A DNA stretch of 64,000 nt from Pseudomonas laurylsulfatiphila (lineage in GTDB: Bacteria > Pseudomonadota > Gammaproteobacteria > Pseudomonadales > Pseudomonadaceae): positions 930,001 through 994,000 of the forward strand of contig NZ_NIRS01000002.1 of NCBI RefSeq assembly GCF_002934665.1, read 5' to 3'. Under the pieces are notes generated by a model, which was given only the letters and a program-made list of their open reading frames with translations, was not told where the DNA came from and made no database searches. Each line of letters starts with the position of its first letter. The stretch's first letter is position 1. The position numbers were made by a program, and so were the translations under genes. Of the stretch, positions 57,287 to 64,000 are shown one piece after another.

Positions 57287-58714
57287 ATGTCCTTTCTCCT
57301 CGGTCACCTGCTCTCCCTGAGCACCCTGCTGCTGGCCATTGACGCCCTGCTCTGGCACCTCGCGCCATTCAAGCATCGCGTCAGCCGGGTCGGTGTGCGC
57401 CTGGCGCTGTTTGTGCTGTTCGGCGCGGTGCTCATCAATGCTGGCGTCAGCCCGTTGCAGGCGCCGTTGTTTGGCGATGATCGCGTGGCGCAACTGGGGG
57501 CCACGGCGCTGGGGATTCTCTGGTGGCTGTACGCGGCGCGGGTGCTCACCGAAGTGATCGGCCTGGCCCTGATACGGCGCATCGGCCACAGCGGCAGGCT
57601 GTTGCAGGATGTCATCGGCGCACTGGTGTTCCTGATTGCGGTAGTGGCCGCCGCCGGCTACGTGCTGGAACTGCCCGTGAAAGGTTTGCTGGCGACCTCC
57701 GGCGTCGTCGCCATCGTAGTGGGCCTGGCATTGCAGAGCACCTTGAGCGACGTGTTCTCCGGCATCGTGCTCAACACCACCAAGCCGTACCAGGTCGATG
57801 ACCGGGTTTCCATCGACGGTATTGAAGGCAAGGTGCTGGACATCGACTGGCGTGCCACCCACCTGCTGACCAGCGCCGGCAGCACCGCGGTAGTGCCGAA
57901 CTCGGTGGCGGCCAAGGCAAAGATCGTCAACCTCAGCCGCCCGTTCAACATGCACGGCGTGTCGATCAGCATTCAGGTACCCAACCACATTCGCCCGCGT
58001 CGGGTACTCGATGCCCTGGACCGTACTCTTCAGGGCAGCAGCAGTCTGCTCCTCGATCCGGCGCCGAAAGCCGTGCTCAAGGAGGCCGGCGAAACCATGT
58101 CCGAATACGTGGCCAGCGGCTTCATCGCCGAATTGGGCAAAAAGGGTGAAGTGCGCAATCAACTGTTCGACTTGGCCCATCGGCACCTCGAAGCGGCAGG
58201 CATTTCCCGGCAACCCGATGGCGTGATCGAGCCGTCGACCCGCGCACGGGCACTGCTCGACGAAGTGAAGATCTTCCGCTCCCTGAGCGCCGAGGAACGG
58301 GATCGCCTGGCCCAGAACATGGTGGCGCAGCAATACGCGGCCGGTGATGTGGTGCTGGACCTGGAGGAAGTACCGGACAGTCTGTTCGTCATCGCCACCG
58401 GCGTGGTCAGCGCCACTGTCCCCGACGGCAGCACGCAGATCGAAGCCGGGCGCATGGGGCCGAGTGAAGTCATGGGCGAACAAAGCATCCTCGCCGATAC
58501 GCCGTCCCAGGCACGGTTCACCGCCATGACCTCAAGCATCATCTACCGCCTCGACAAATCCCTGACCCGCAATTGCATGGCGCAACGTCGGGAGGTCGAT
58601 CGGGCGTTGAACAAGCTGCAAGCGGTGCGCCAGCAGAACAGCCGGATGGCGTTGATGGCCAAACCGGTGGCGGTCAGGAAAGGTGGTTTTTTGGGGTGGT
58701 TGCAGAGTCGATAA
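57287..58714 (+). CDS. MscS family mechanosensitive channel with cyclic-nucleotide-binding domain
   Basis: A 475-residue protein. Four to five N-terminal helices lead to the MscS pore helix region (GLLATSGVVAIVVGLALQST, LSDVFSGIVLNT) and the beta domain (YQVDDRVSIDGIEGKVLDID). Residues about 330-445 form a cNMP-binding fold (FRSLSAEERDRLAQNM, DVVLDLEEVPDSLFVIATGV, GEQSILADTPSQA). Gating by tension plus ligand is suggested by the family. The start at 57287 has GGAG 8 nt upstream. Confidence 0.9.
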   Translation: MSFLLGHLLSLSTLLLAIDALLWHLAPFKHRVSRVGVRLALFVLFGAVLINAGVSPLQAPLFGDDRVAQLGATALGILWWLYAARVLTEVIGLALIRRIGHSGRLLQDVIGALVFLIAVVAAAGYVLELPVKGLLATSGVVAIVVGLALQSTLSDVFSGIVLNTTKPYQVDDRVSIDGIEGKVLDIDWRATHLLTSAGSTAVVPNSVAAKAKIVNLSRPFNMHGVSISIQVPNHIRPRRVLDALDRTLQGSSSLLLDPAPKAVLKEAGETMSEYVASGFIAELGKKGEVRNQLFDLAHRHLEAAGISRQPDGVIEPSTRARALLDEVKIFRSLSAEERDRLAQNMVAQQYAAGDVVLDLEEVPDSLFVIATGVVSATVPDGSTQIEAGRMGPSEVMGEQSILADTPSQARFTAMTSSIIYRLDKSLTRNCMAQRREVDRALNKLQAVRQQNSRMALMAKPVAVRKGGFLGWLQSR

Positions 58715-58733
58715 GCGGATGTGAACACAAAAC

Positions 58734-58827
58734 CCTGTGGGAGCGAGCTTGCTCGCGATAGCTTTCTGTCAGTCAACACATGTGTCGACTGATACGCCGC
58801 CATCGCGAGCAAGCTCGCTCCCACAGG
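58734..58827. repeat. REP doublet (REPIN-like)
   Basis: Inverted REP copies at 58734-58758 and 58801-58827 between the convergent channel and YcaC-like genes. Confidence 0.9.
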
Positions 58828-58835
58828 TGTACGTC

Positions 58836-59462
58836 TTACTTGGCCGTGAATTTCATGTAGCTGTTGATCAGGTTGCGATAGTTCGGCAGGCGTTCCGACA
58901 GCAGGTTGGCCAGGCCTTCCATGTCATTGCGCCAGTCGCCTTGCAGCTCGCAGGCCACGGAGAACCAGTTCAGCAGGTGTGCACCGGCGGCCGACATGCG
59001 CGCCCAAGCCGCTTGTTGCACGGTGGTGTTGAAGGTGCCGGAAGCGTCGGTCACCACAAACACCTCAAAGCCTTCGGCAATGGCCGACAGGGTCGGGAAC
59101 GCCACGCACACGTCGGTCACCACACCAGCAATGATCAGTTGCTTGCGACCGGTGGCCTTGATCGCCTTGACGAAGTCTTCGTTGTCCCAGGCGTTGATCT
59201 GGCCCGGGCGGGCAATGAACGGCGCGTCCGGGAACTGCGCCTTGAGCTCCGGCACGATCGGGCCGTTCGGACCGCTGTCGAAACTGGTGGTGAGGATGGT
59301 CGGCAGTTTGAAGAACTTGGCGATGTCGCCCAGCGCCAGCACGTTGTTCTTGAACTCGTTGGGCGAGAAATCCTGCACCAGCGAGATCAGACCGGTCTGG
59401 TGGTCGACCAGCAATACCACGGCATCGTCTTTGTTCAGGCGTTTGTACGGAACGTTGCTCAT
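58836..59462 (-). CDS. isochorismatase-like hydrolase (YcaC type)
   Basis: A 208-residue cysteine hydrolase fold. Asp in LLVDHQTG near residue 20, a Lys in the KATGRKQL region and the catalytic Cys in GVVTDVCVAFPTL near 108 (with the non-prolyl cis peptide VVT). YcaC-like enzymes are octamers of unknown substrate, probably amide hydrolases. AAGGAG lies 7 nt before the ATG at 59462. It is the last gene of a DoxX/ABM/amidohydrolase cluster. Confidence 0.87.
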   Translation of the reverse strand: MSNVPYKRLNKDDAVVLLVDHQTGLISLVQDFSPNEFKNNVLALGDIAKFFKLPTILTTSFDSGPNGPIVPELKAQFPDAPFIARPGQINAWDNEDFVKAIKATGRKQLIIAGVVTDVCVAFPTLSAIAEGFEVFVVTDASGTFNTTVQQAAWARMSAAGAHLLNWFSVACELQGDWRNDMEGLANLLSERLPNYRNLINSYMKFTAK

Positions 59463-59531
59463 TGGAAGCTCCTTGATGGATGGTTGTTGCATACCGCGCC
59501 GCCCTGTTGGGTCGGCGCTTTTTTGAGTTTG

Positions 59532-61370
59532 TCAGAAGGCAAAACACGAGCAGCCAAAGGCGCCCCAGAAACCGGCGAAATCGCTGACCGGCGCGTTCGA
59601 CAGGCGTGCCCGCTCATGGCTGTGGGAATGCACCGCACAGGGCCCGCTGCAGTGGTGAACCTGGGCCTGCATCGGCGACGTCGGGCGCCAGTGGCCCGGC
59701 ACCTTCACCACCGGCGACCAGTCCGGCAGCACCGGCACGCTGGCCGGCCCGAGCTTCTCGAAGTCACCGGCGCCGTACACCACTTTGCCGCCGACCACGG
59801 TCAGTACCGACTCGATCCACTTGATCGCCTCTTCATCGACGCTGAAGAAGTCCGCACTGAGGGCGGCGACGTCGGCCAGTTGCCCGACCTTGATCTGGCC
59901 TTTCTTGCCTTGCTCCGACGAGAACCAGGCGCTGCCATGGGTGAACAGTTCCAGCGCCGTCAGGCGCGACAGGCCTTCGGCGTGCAACTCCATGCCACCG
60001 ACGGTGCGGCCGCTGACCATCCAGTACAGCGAAGTCCACGGGTTGTAACTCGATACCCGCGTGGCGTCGGTGCCGGCACCGACCGGTACACCCTCGGCCA
60101 GCATGCGCTTGATCGGAGGCGTCGCTTCGGCCGCTTTCGCGCCGTACCGCTCGACGAAATACTCGCCCTGGAACGCCATGCGATCCTGAATCGCGATGCC
60201 GCCGCCCAGCGCCCTCACCCGCTCGATGTTCTGCGGGGTGATGGTTTCGGCGTGGTCGAAAAACCACGGCAATCCGTTGAACGGAATGTCGCGGTTGACC
60301 TTCTCGAACACGTCGAGCATGCGGCTGATGGATTCGTTGTAGGTCGCGTGCAAACGGAACGGCCAGCGTTGCTCGACGAGGTGACGCACCACCGGTTCCA
60401 GTTCGGCTTCCATGGTTTGCGGCAGGTCCGGGCGCGGCTCGAGGAAGTCTTCGAAGTCCGCCGCCGAGAACACCAGCATTTCCCCGGCGCCGTTGTGCCG
60501 CAGGTAATCGTCACCCTGGTGCAGCTTCACGCTGCCGGTCCAGTTCTTGAAGTCGGTCAGCTCTTCCTTGGGTTTCTGAGTGAACAGGTTGTAGGCAATG
60601 CGCACGGTCAGTTGCTCATCCTTCGCCAACTGCTCGATCACTTGGTAATCGTCCGGATAATTCTGGAAACCACCGCCGGCATCGATGGCACTGGTCAGGC
60701 CCAGGCGGTTGAGTTCGCGCATGAACTGGCGGGTCGAGTTGACCTGATACTCCAACGGCAGCTTCGGCCCCTTGGCCAGGGTCGAGTACAGAATCATCGC
60801 GTTGGGCCGCGCCACCAGCATGCCGGTCGGCTCGCCATTGGCGTCGCGCACGATCTCGCCACCCGGTGGGTTCGGCGTGTCGCGGGTGTAGCCGGCGACA
60901 CGCAAGGCCGCGCGGTTGAGCAAGGCACGGTCGTACAGGTGCAGCACAAACACCGGGGTGTCCGGTGCCGCCTGGTTGAGTTCGGCCAGGGTCGGCATGC
61001 GCTTTTCGGCGAACTGGAATTCGTTCCAGCCACCGACCACCCGCACCCACTGCGGCGTCGGCGTGCGGTCGGCCTGATCCTTGAGCATGCGCAAGGCATC
61101 GGCCAGGGACGGTACACCTTCCCAACGCAGTTCAAGGTTGTAGTTCAAGCCACCACGGATCAGGTGCAAGTGCGAGTCGTTGAGCCCGGGAATCACACAG
61201 CGGCCCTTGAGGTCGATCACTTGGGTGCTCGAGCCACGCAGGGCCATGGCCTCGGCATCACTGCCCACCGCGACAAAGCGACCGTCGCTGATCGCCACCG
61301 CGCTGGCGAGCGGCTTTTCGCGGTCAACGGTATGAAATTGGCCATTGAACAGAATCAGATCGGCGTTCAT
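59532..61370 (-). CDS. YtcJ-type metal-dependent amidohydrolase
   Basis: A 612-residue amidohydrolase. The N-terminal metal motif is IPGLNDSHLHL near residue 66, a further His is in FRLHATYNES, and FFDHAETI and the final metal Asp in VGAGTDATRVSSYNPW complete the barrel site. The C-terminus ends in a Cys/His-rich tail (HHCSGPCAVHSHSHERA). Substrates in this family are mostly unknown. The start at 61370 overlaps the preceding stop (TGATG), so the genes are coupled. Confidence 0.88.
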   Translation of the reverse strand: MNADLILFNGQFHTVDREKPLASAVAISDGRFVAVGSDAEAMALRGSSTQVIDLKGRCVIPGLNDSHLHLIRGGLNYNLELRWEGVPSLADALRMLKDQADRTPTPQWVRVVGGWNEFQFAEKRMPTLAELNQAAPDTPVFVLHLYDRALLNRAALRVAGYTRDTPNPPGGEIVRDANGEPTGMLVARPNAMILYSTLAKGPKLPLEYQVNSTRQFMRELNRLGLTSAIDAGGGFQNYPDDYQVIEQLAKDEQLTVRIAYNLFTQKPKEELTDFKNWTGSVKLHQGDDYLRHNGAGEMLVFSAADFEDFLEPRPDLPQTMEAELEPVVRHLVEQRWPFRLHATYNESISRMLDVFEKVNRDIPFNGLPWFFDHAETITPQNIERVRALGGGIAIQDRMAFQGEYFVERYGAKAAEATPPIKRMLAEGVPVGAGTDATRVSSYNPWTSLYWMVSGRTVGGMELHAEGLSRLTALELFTHGSAWFSSEQGKKGQIKVGQLADVAALSADFFSVDEEAIKWIESVLTVVGGKVVYGAGDFEKLGPASVPVLPDWSPVVKVPGHWRPTSPMQAQVHHCSGPCAVHSHSHERARLSNAPVSDFAGFWGAFGCSCFAF

Positions 61371-61978
61371 CACGGTTCCTCGTGCAAAGTAGCGGGAGAC
61401 AGCCAGGGCGCGAACAGACGCGTCGCCATGGGCATGAAGATGTAAACCACCGAGAGCACGATGGTCAGGGTGATCAGGAACGTGGCCACCACGTAGTTGG
61501 AGAGCAAGGCGTTGAGCCGCAACAACGGCCCCCAGAGCAGCGGCACCAGCAAGGTGTGCGGCAGGATCACCAGCAACGTCACCACGGCCTGCTTCCAGCG
61601 CGGCGGTGGCGTACCAGCTTCGGCCTGGGGCGAGAACCAGAACTCGTTGACCGGATTGACTTCGGTCTGGTCGCCATCGGCCAGCATCGGCGCGGCTTCG
61701 TCGACCAACGCCTGGCGCTGCGGCGAATCGAGCCAGTTCTGCATCGCCTCGGTCGAGCAAAAGCGCAGCACGCAGGTGTAGCTGTCGAGGCCGGCGTTCT
61801 TGCCGCGCACCACATCCACACCCAAATGCCCGACGTTCTGCGCGGCCACCTTGACGATGTTGCGCAGCCAGGCTTCATAAGGCGCTTCGAAACCAGCCTT
61901 GACCCGGTGCTTGACGATCAGCGTCACCACCTCATCAGGCCCGGGACTGGCCGGCTCACGGCGATAGGATTCAGACAT
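61370..61978 (-). CDS. antibiotic biosynthesis monooxygenase domain membrane protein
   Basis: A 202-residue protein. The N-terminal ABM ferredoxin-like domain (residues about 15-110, VTLIVKHRVKAGFEAPYEAW) is followed by two hydrophobic helices (AVVTLLVILPHTLLVPLLWG, VVATFLITLTIVLSVVYIFM). Such proteins may be small quinol or heme-related monooxygenases tethered to the membrane. The start at 61978 has GGAG 9 nt upstream and overlaps doxX by 8 nt. Confidence 0.84.
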   Translation of the reverse strand: MSESYRREPASPGPDEVVTLIVKHRVKAGFEAPYEAWLRNIVKVAAQNVGHLGVDVVRGKNAGLDSYTCVLRFCSTEAMQNWLDSPQRQALVDEAAPMLADGDQTEVNPVNEFWFSPQAEAGTPPPRWKQAVVTLLVILPHTLLVPLLWGPLLRLNALLSNYVVATFLITLTIVLSVVYIFMPMATRLFAPWLSPATLHEEP

Positions 61979-62387
61979 AACGCAAGGCTCCGGCGAAACG
62001 GACATTGAGCGCCAGCCGTCCCGGCCCGGCGATGAGAATGCTGGTGAACACGATCAACAACAGCCAGCCGAACTGGCCTTCGAAGAGGGTCCACAGCGGA
62101 TGCACGAGCAACATCGACACCCACAGCAAAAACAGAATAGGCAAACATGCCAGACGCACCAGCAACCCGCCGACGATCAGCAGCGGGCACACCACCTCGG
62201 CGAAGATCGCCAGCATCAGCGTCAGGTTCGCGCCCAGGTGGAAAGGGTCTTCGATGTTCTGCAGCTCGGCACTGTAGTAAAGCAGCTTGGGCAAACCGTG
62301 CACCCACAACAGAAAAAACCCGCCGCTGACCCGCAGGAACAGCAGCCCCCAGTCTTGCGCCCGATCATCACGTCGCGAAGTGTCCAT
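61971..62387 (-). CDS. DoxX family membrane protein
   Basis: A 138-residue protein with four helices (LLFLRVSGGFFLLWVHGLPK, LMLAIFAEVVCPLLIVGGLL, LACLPILFLLWVSMLL, WLLLIVFTSILIAG). This is the DoxX/TQO-small family, linked to quinone-dependent redox. The start MDTSRRDD at 62387 is preferred over 62414. It is the first gene of the cluster. Confidence 0.86.
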   Translation of the reverse strand: MDTSRRDDRAQDWGLLFLRVSGGFFLLWVHGLPKLLYYSAELQNIEDPFHLGANLTLMLAIFAEVVCPLLIVGGLLVRLACLPILFLLWVSMLLVHPLWTLFEGQFGWLLLIVFTSILIAGPGRLALNVRFAGALRYV

Positions 62388-62526
62388 GGCCCACCTGCAC
62401 CAATGAAAAACCACCGGCGTCGATACGCCGGGACTGGATTCGATAGTGCCGGGACGGGGGGAGGAAAAATTGAATGTACGTGCTCTGTTTTGCGGGAAGA
62501 CCGAGAGCGACCAAACGACATAGTTC

Positions 62527-62554
62527 CCTGTGGGAGCGAGCTTGCTCCCACAGG
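62527..62554. repeat. single REP hairpin
   Basis: CTGTGGGAGCGAGC/TTGCTCCCACAG forms one tight hairpin. It lies just downstream of the DUF6124 copy 2 stop and may end its transcript. Confidence 0.75.
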
Positions 62555-62579
62555 TTTATTTATTGTTGCTACTACCGGG

Positions 62580-62846
62580 TTATTCCTGCGGATCGAGATT
62601 ATCCAGCGCCCGGTTCACTGCCAGCTCGCCCAACATGATGATCTGCGCAATCCCCAGCAGTGAATTCCGATGCGGGCTTTGCAGAAATCCCGCGAGGTCA
62701 CTGGCCATGATGCTGGCCGAGGCCAGGGATTCGCAGGCGTGGGCCAACAGGGTTTCGGTGTTGATGTCGGGGGTGATGACAAACATTGTGCTGGGCTTGC
62801 GCGGTGAGGCGGGGTCTTTTGGGGGATTCGGGGTGGGTTTGAACAT
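62580..62846 (-). CDS. DUF6124 family small protein (copy 2)
   Basis: An 88-residue paralogue of the protein at 29143. MFKPTPNPPKDPASP leads to the conserved core INTETLLAHACESLASASIM, then LLGIAQIIMLGELAVNRAL. The N-terminal linker is shorter by about 20 residues. AAGGAG lies 8 nt upstream and, as in copy 1, sits in stem A' of a leader fold. Function is unknown. Confidence 0.82.
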   Translation of the reverse strand: MFKPTPNPPKDPASPRKPSTMFVITPDINTETLLAHACESLASASIMASDLAGFLQSPHRNSLLGIAQIIMLGELAVNRALDNLDPQE

Positions 62847-62962
62847 GGTGGAACTCCTTGATCAATGGAGCCGCCACAGGTCGCTGCTAAACGAATTGGG
62901 TGGCGGCTGTACGCGGGTTAGCAGACCAGGGATCAAGGAACCCGGCGCACCGAAGTGCCCCA
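62847..62962 (-). ncRNA. structured 5' leader of DUF6124 copy 2 (candidate cis-regulatory RNA)
   Basis: Minus-strand RNA: hairpin GCAC-TTCG-GTGC (62958-62947), A TTCCTTGATC (62940-62931), B CTGCTAA (62924-62918), C AGCCGCCAC (62908-62900), B' TTAGCAG (62890-62884), C' GTGGCGGCT (62877-62869), A' GATCAAGGAG (62863-62854). Relative to copy 1, B/B' changes a G-C pair to a U-A pair and the first hairpin changes in both arms, keeping pairing. Confidence 0.6.
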
Positions 62963-63094
62963 CGCACAGCCACCATCATGCAGACCAAAATGATCTTGAG
63001 GTGACACTGGCGAGCCTTGAAATTTACCGAGCTGCTAAACCCGATCGCTGAATGGCCAGCGATGCGGAGAACGTTAGAGATCAGGGCCAAGACG

Positions 63095-63145
63095 CACAAG
63101 CCGGCGGATTCTGGCGTAGTTGTAGGCAACGACGCAAGGCGGTGT
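63095..63145. repeat. 51-nt box, second copy
   Basis: Identical to 29735-29785. It separates the DUF6124 leader from the REP array. Confidence 0.75.
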
Positions 63146-63189
63146 GGCTTTCAGGAATAGAGGCTGACGGCTTTTAAACAGGGTTGTCG

Positions 63190-63620
63190 GAACACTGCAT
63201 TTTCCCTGTAAGAGATTGGTTGGCTGGCAGTCCGCCTTCGCGGGCAGGCTCGCTCCCACAGTTGGACTGGGTACATTCGAAAGAAATTGGTCGGCTGGCA
63301 GGCCGCCATCGCGAGCAAGCTCGCTCCCACAGGGATTGGGGACATCTGCAAAAATCAGGTCGGCTGGCAGTCCGCCTTCGCGGGCAAGCCCGCTCCCACA
63401 GGGATTGGGGACATCTGCAAAAATCAGGTCGGCTGGCAGACCGCCTTCGCGAGCAGGCTCGCTCCCACAGTTGGACTGGGTACATTCGAAAGAAATTGGT
63501 CGGCTGGCAGGCCGCCATCGCGGGCAAGCCCGCTCCCACAGGGTCGAGGTACATCCGCCAGATTCAGGTCGGCCGGTAGGCCGCCTTCGCGAGCAGGCTC
63601 GCTCCCACAGAAGAGCAGAG
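63190..63620. repeat. direct REP array, 6 units
   Basis: Six REP cores in one orientation start at 63238, 63309, 63378, 63447, 63518 and 63587 (steps of 69-71 bp). Spacers recur (for example GGATTGGGGACATCTGCAAA and TTGGACTGGGTACATTCGAA) and some are shared with the array at 29860. No gene is present. Confidence 0.92.
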
Positions 63621-64000
63621 CAAAGGCAGATCGACGTACACCACCGCTCTTCACCACTCAACAGGCCGAGCGTTAGCTCGCCTGCAGCCTTTGATCTTGA
63701 TCCACCCGCCCCCTCGGAAGGCTGAGCGGAGGTGTTCATCCGGGGATGGGCGCGCAGCGCCGTTCGACGCAGTCGAACTCATTGCATGTAGGTCGAAGCG
63801 AAGCCGACCGGAGGGCAATGCCCCCGGATGAATATCGCAGCGAAGGAACCCCGAGCCTAAGCGAGGGGCCGGACGTTCGGGGCGAGCGTTTTTTTGGTTA
63901 CTTTTTTTAGGCGTTTGTAAAAAAAGTGACTCGCCGTAAGGGCGAAACCATAAGCCGCCGTTACCGCAGCAACGGATATGTACACAACACAAAAAAACTA
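63621..64000. repeat. structured repeat element, copy 2 (runs to window end)
   Basis: Second copy of the element at 30601. The closing stem TTCATCCGGGG (63735-63745) with CCCCGGATGAA (63822-63832) and the three inner hairpins are conserved. The distal hairpin is again closed by GGCGAG (63881-63886) and CTCGCC (63930-63935). Its inner stem has become ACTTTTTTT/AAAAAAAGT, a full compensatory replacement. Confidence 0.75.

Noticed and set aside
58737..61445. 902-residue plus-strand frame
   Set aside because: Antisense to the YcaC-like and amidohydrolase genes, both of which show conserved active sites.
63190..63620. CRISPR array
   Set aside because: Regular palindromic repeats invite the idea, but the intervening segments recur rather than being unique, the period is 69-71 bp with REP cores, and no cas genes are present.

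Overview
The sequence looks like a chromosomal segment of a Pseudomonas of the fluorescens/putida lineage. Evidence: high GC, dozens of REP sequences (GGGAGCGAGC-TTGCTCGCGA type), Pseudomonas-type small families (DUF6124, DUF1652, DUF3087, DUF2784), and a ben-cat aromatic block matching the known Pseudomonas genes. I saw no rRNA, tRNA, phage or CRISPR. All gene names come from recognition of the translated sequence; no database search was run.

Left part (0.3-29 kb), mostly metabolism. It starts with a gamma-glutamylation type polyamine/amine operon (FAD oxidase, XRE-cupin regulator, glutamine-synthetase-like ligase). Next come an NDH-2-like flavoprotein divergent from an Rrf2 regulator, small lipoproteins including OsmE, and a complete benzoate-to-muconolactone block on the minus strand: catBCA with divergent catR, benR, benABCD and an appended alpha/beta hydrolase. 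Two perfect XylS/BenR half-site repeats precede benA and a T-N11-A palindrome separates catB from catR. Then follow a deacetylase, a YedK-like DNA-protein crosslink protein, azlCD, two GGDEF proteins, a DapA-like aldolase with a LysR regulator, ppnN and a NUDIX gene.

Middle part (31-56 kb), the most unusual region. A tight minus-strand operon encodes a response regulator, a GspE-type ATPase, PilM/N/O/P-like assembly proteins, a secretin, three pilin-like proteins and finally CsgE, CsgF and CsgG, with no csgA, csgB, csgC or csgD in the window. Upstream on the same strand lies a giant 1941-residue multicopper oxidase (MnxG/McoA/MofA-like, a putative Mn(II) oxidase) followed by a beta-propeller protein, two SCO copper chaperones, a cytochrome c/periplasmic-binding fusion and a parvulin. 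The missing gspG and gspF genes sit on the plus strand beside a lytic transglycosylase and precede a glycine-rich repeat protein. Sigma-54-like -24/-12 promoters and a shared dyad CCCC-N6-GGGGAA occur in the promoter regions of these units. This suggests one regulon coupling a secretion machine, a CsgG pore and a copper oxidase.

Right part (56-64 kb). LysR regulator, a mechanosensitive channel with a cyclic-nucleotide domain, and a DoxX / ABM / YtcJ amidohydrolase / YcaC cluster.

Two copies (29.1-31.0 and 62.6-64.0 kb) of a composite module stand out. Each has a DUF6124 gene, a leader RNA with a covarying pseudoknot-like fold around the Shine-Dalgarno sequence, a 51-nt identical box, a direct array of REPs at a 69-71 bp period (11 and 6 units), and a structured element of about 375 bp with compensatory stem changes.
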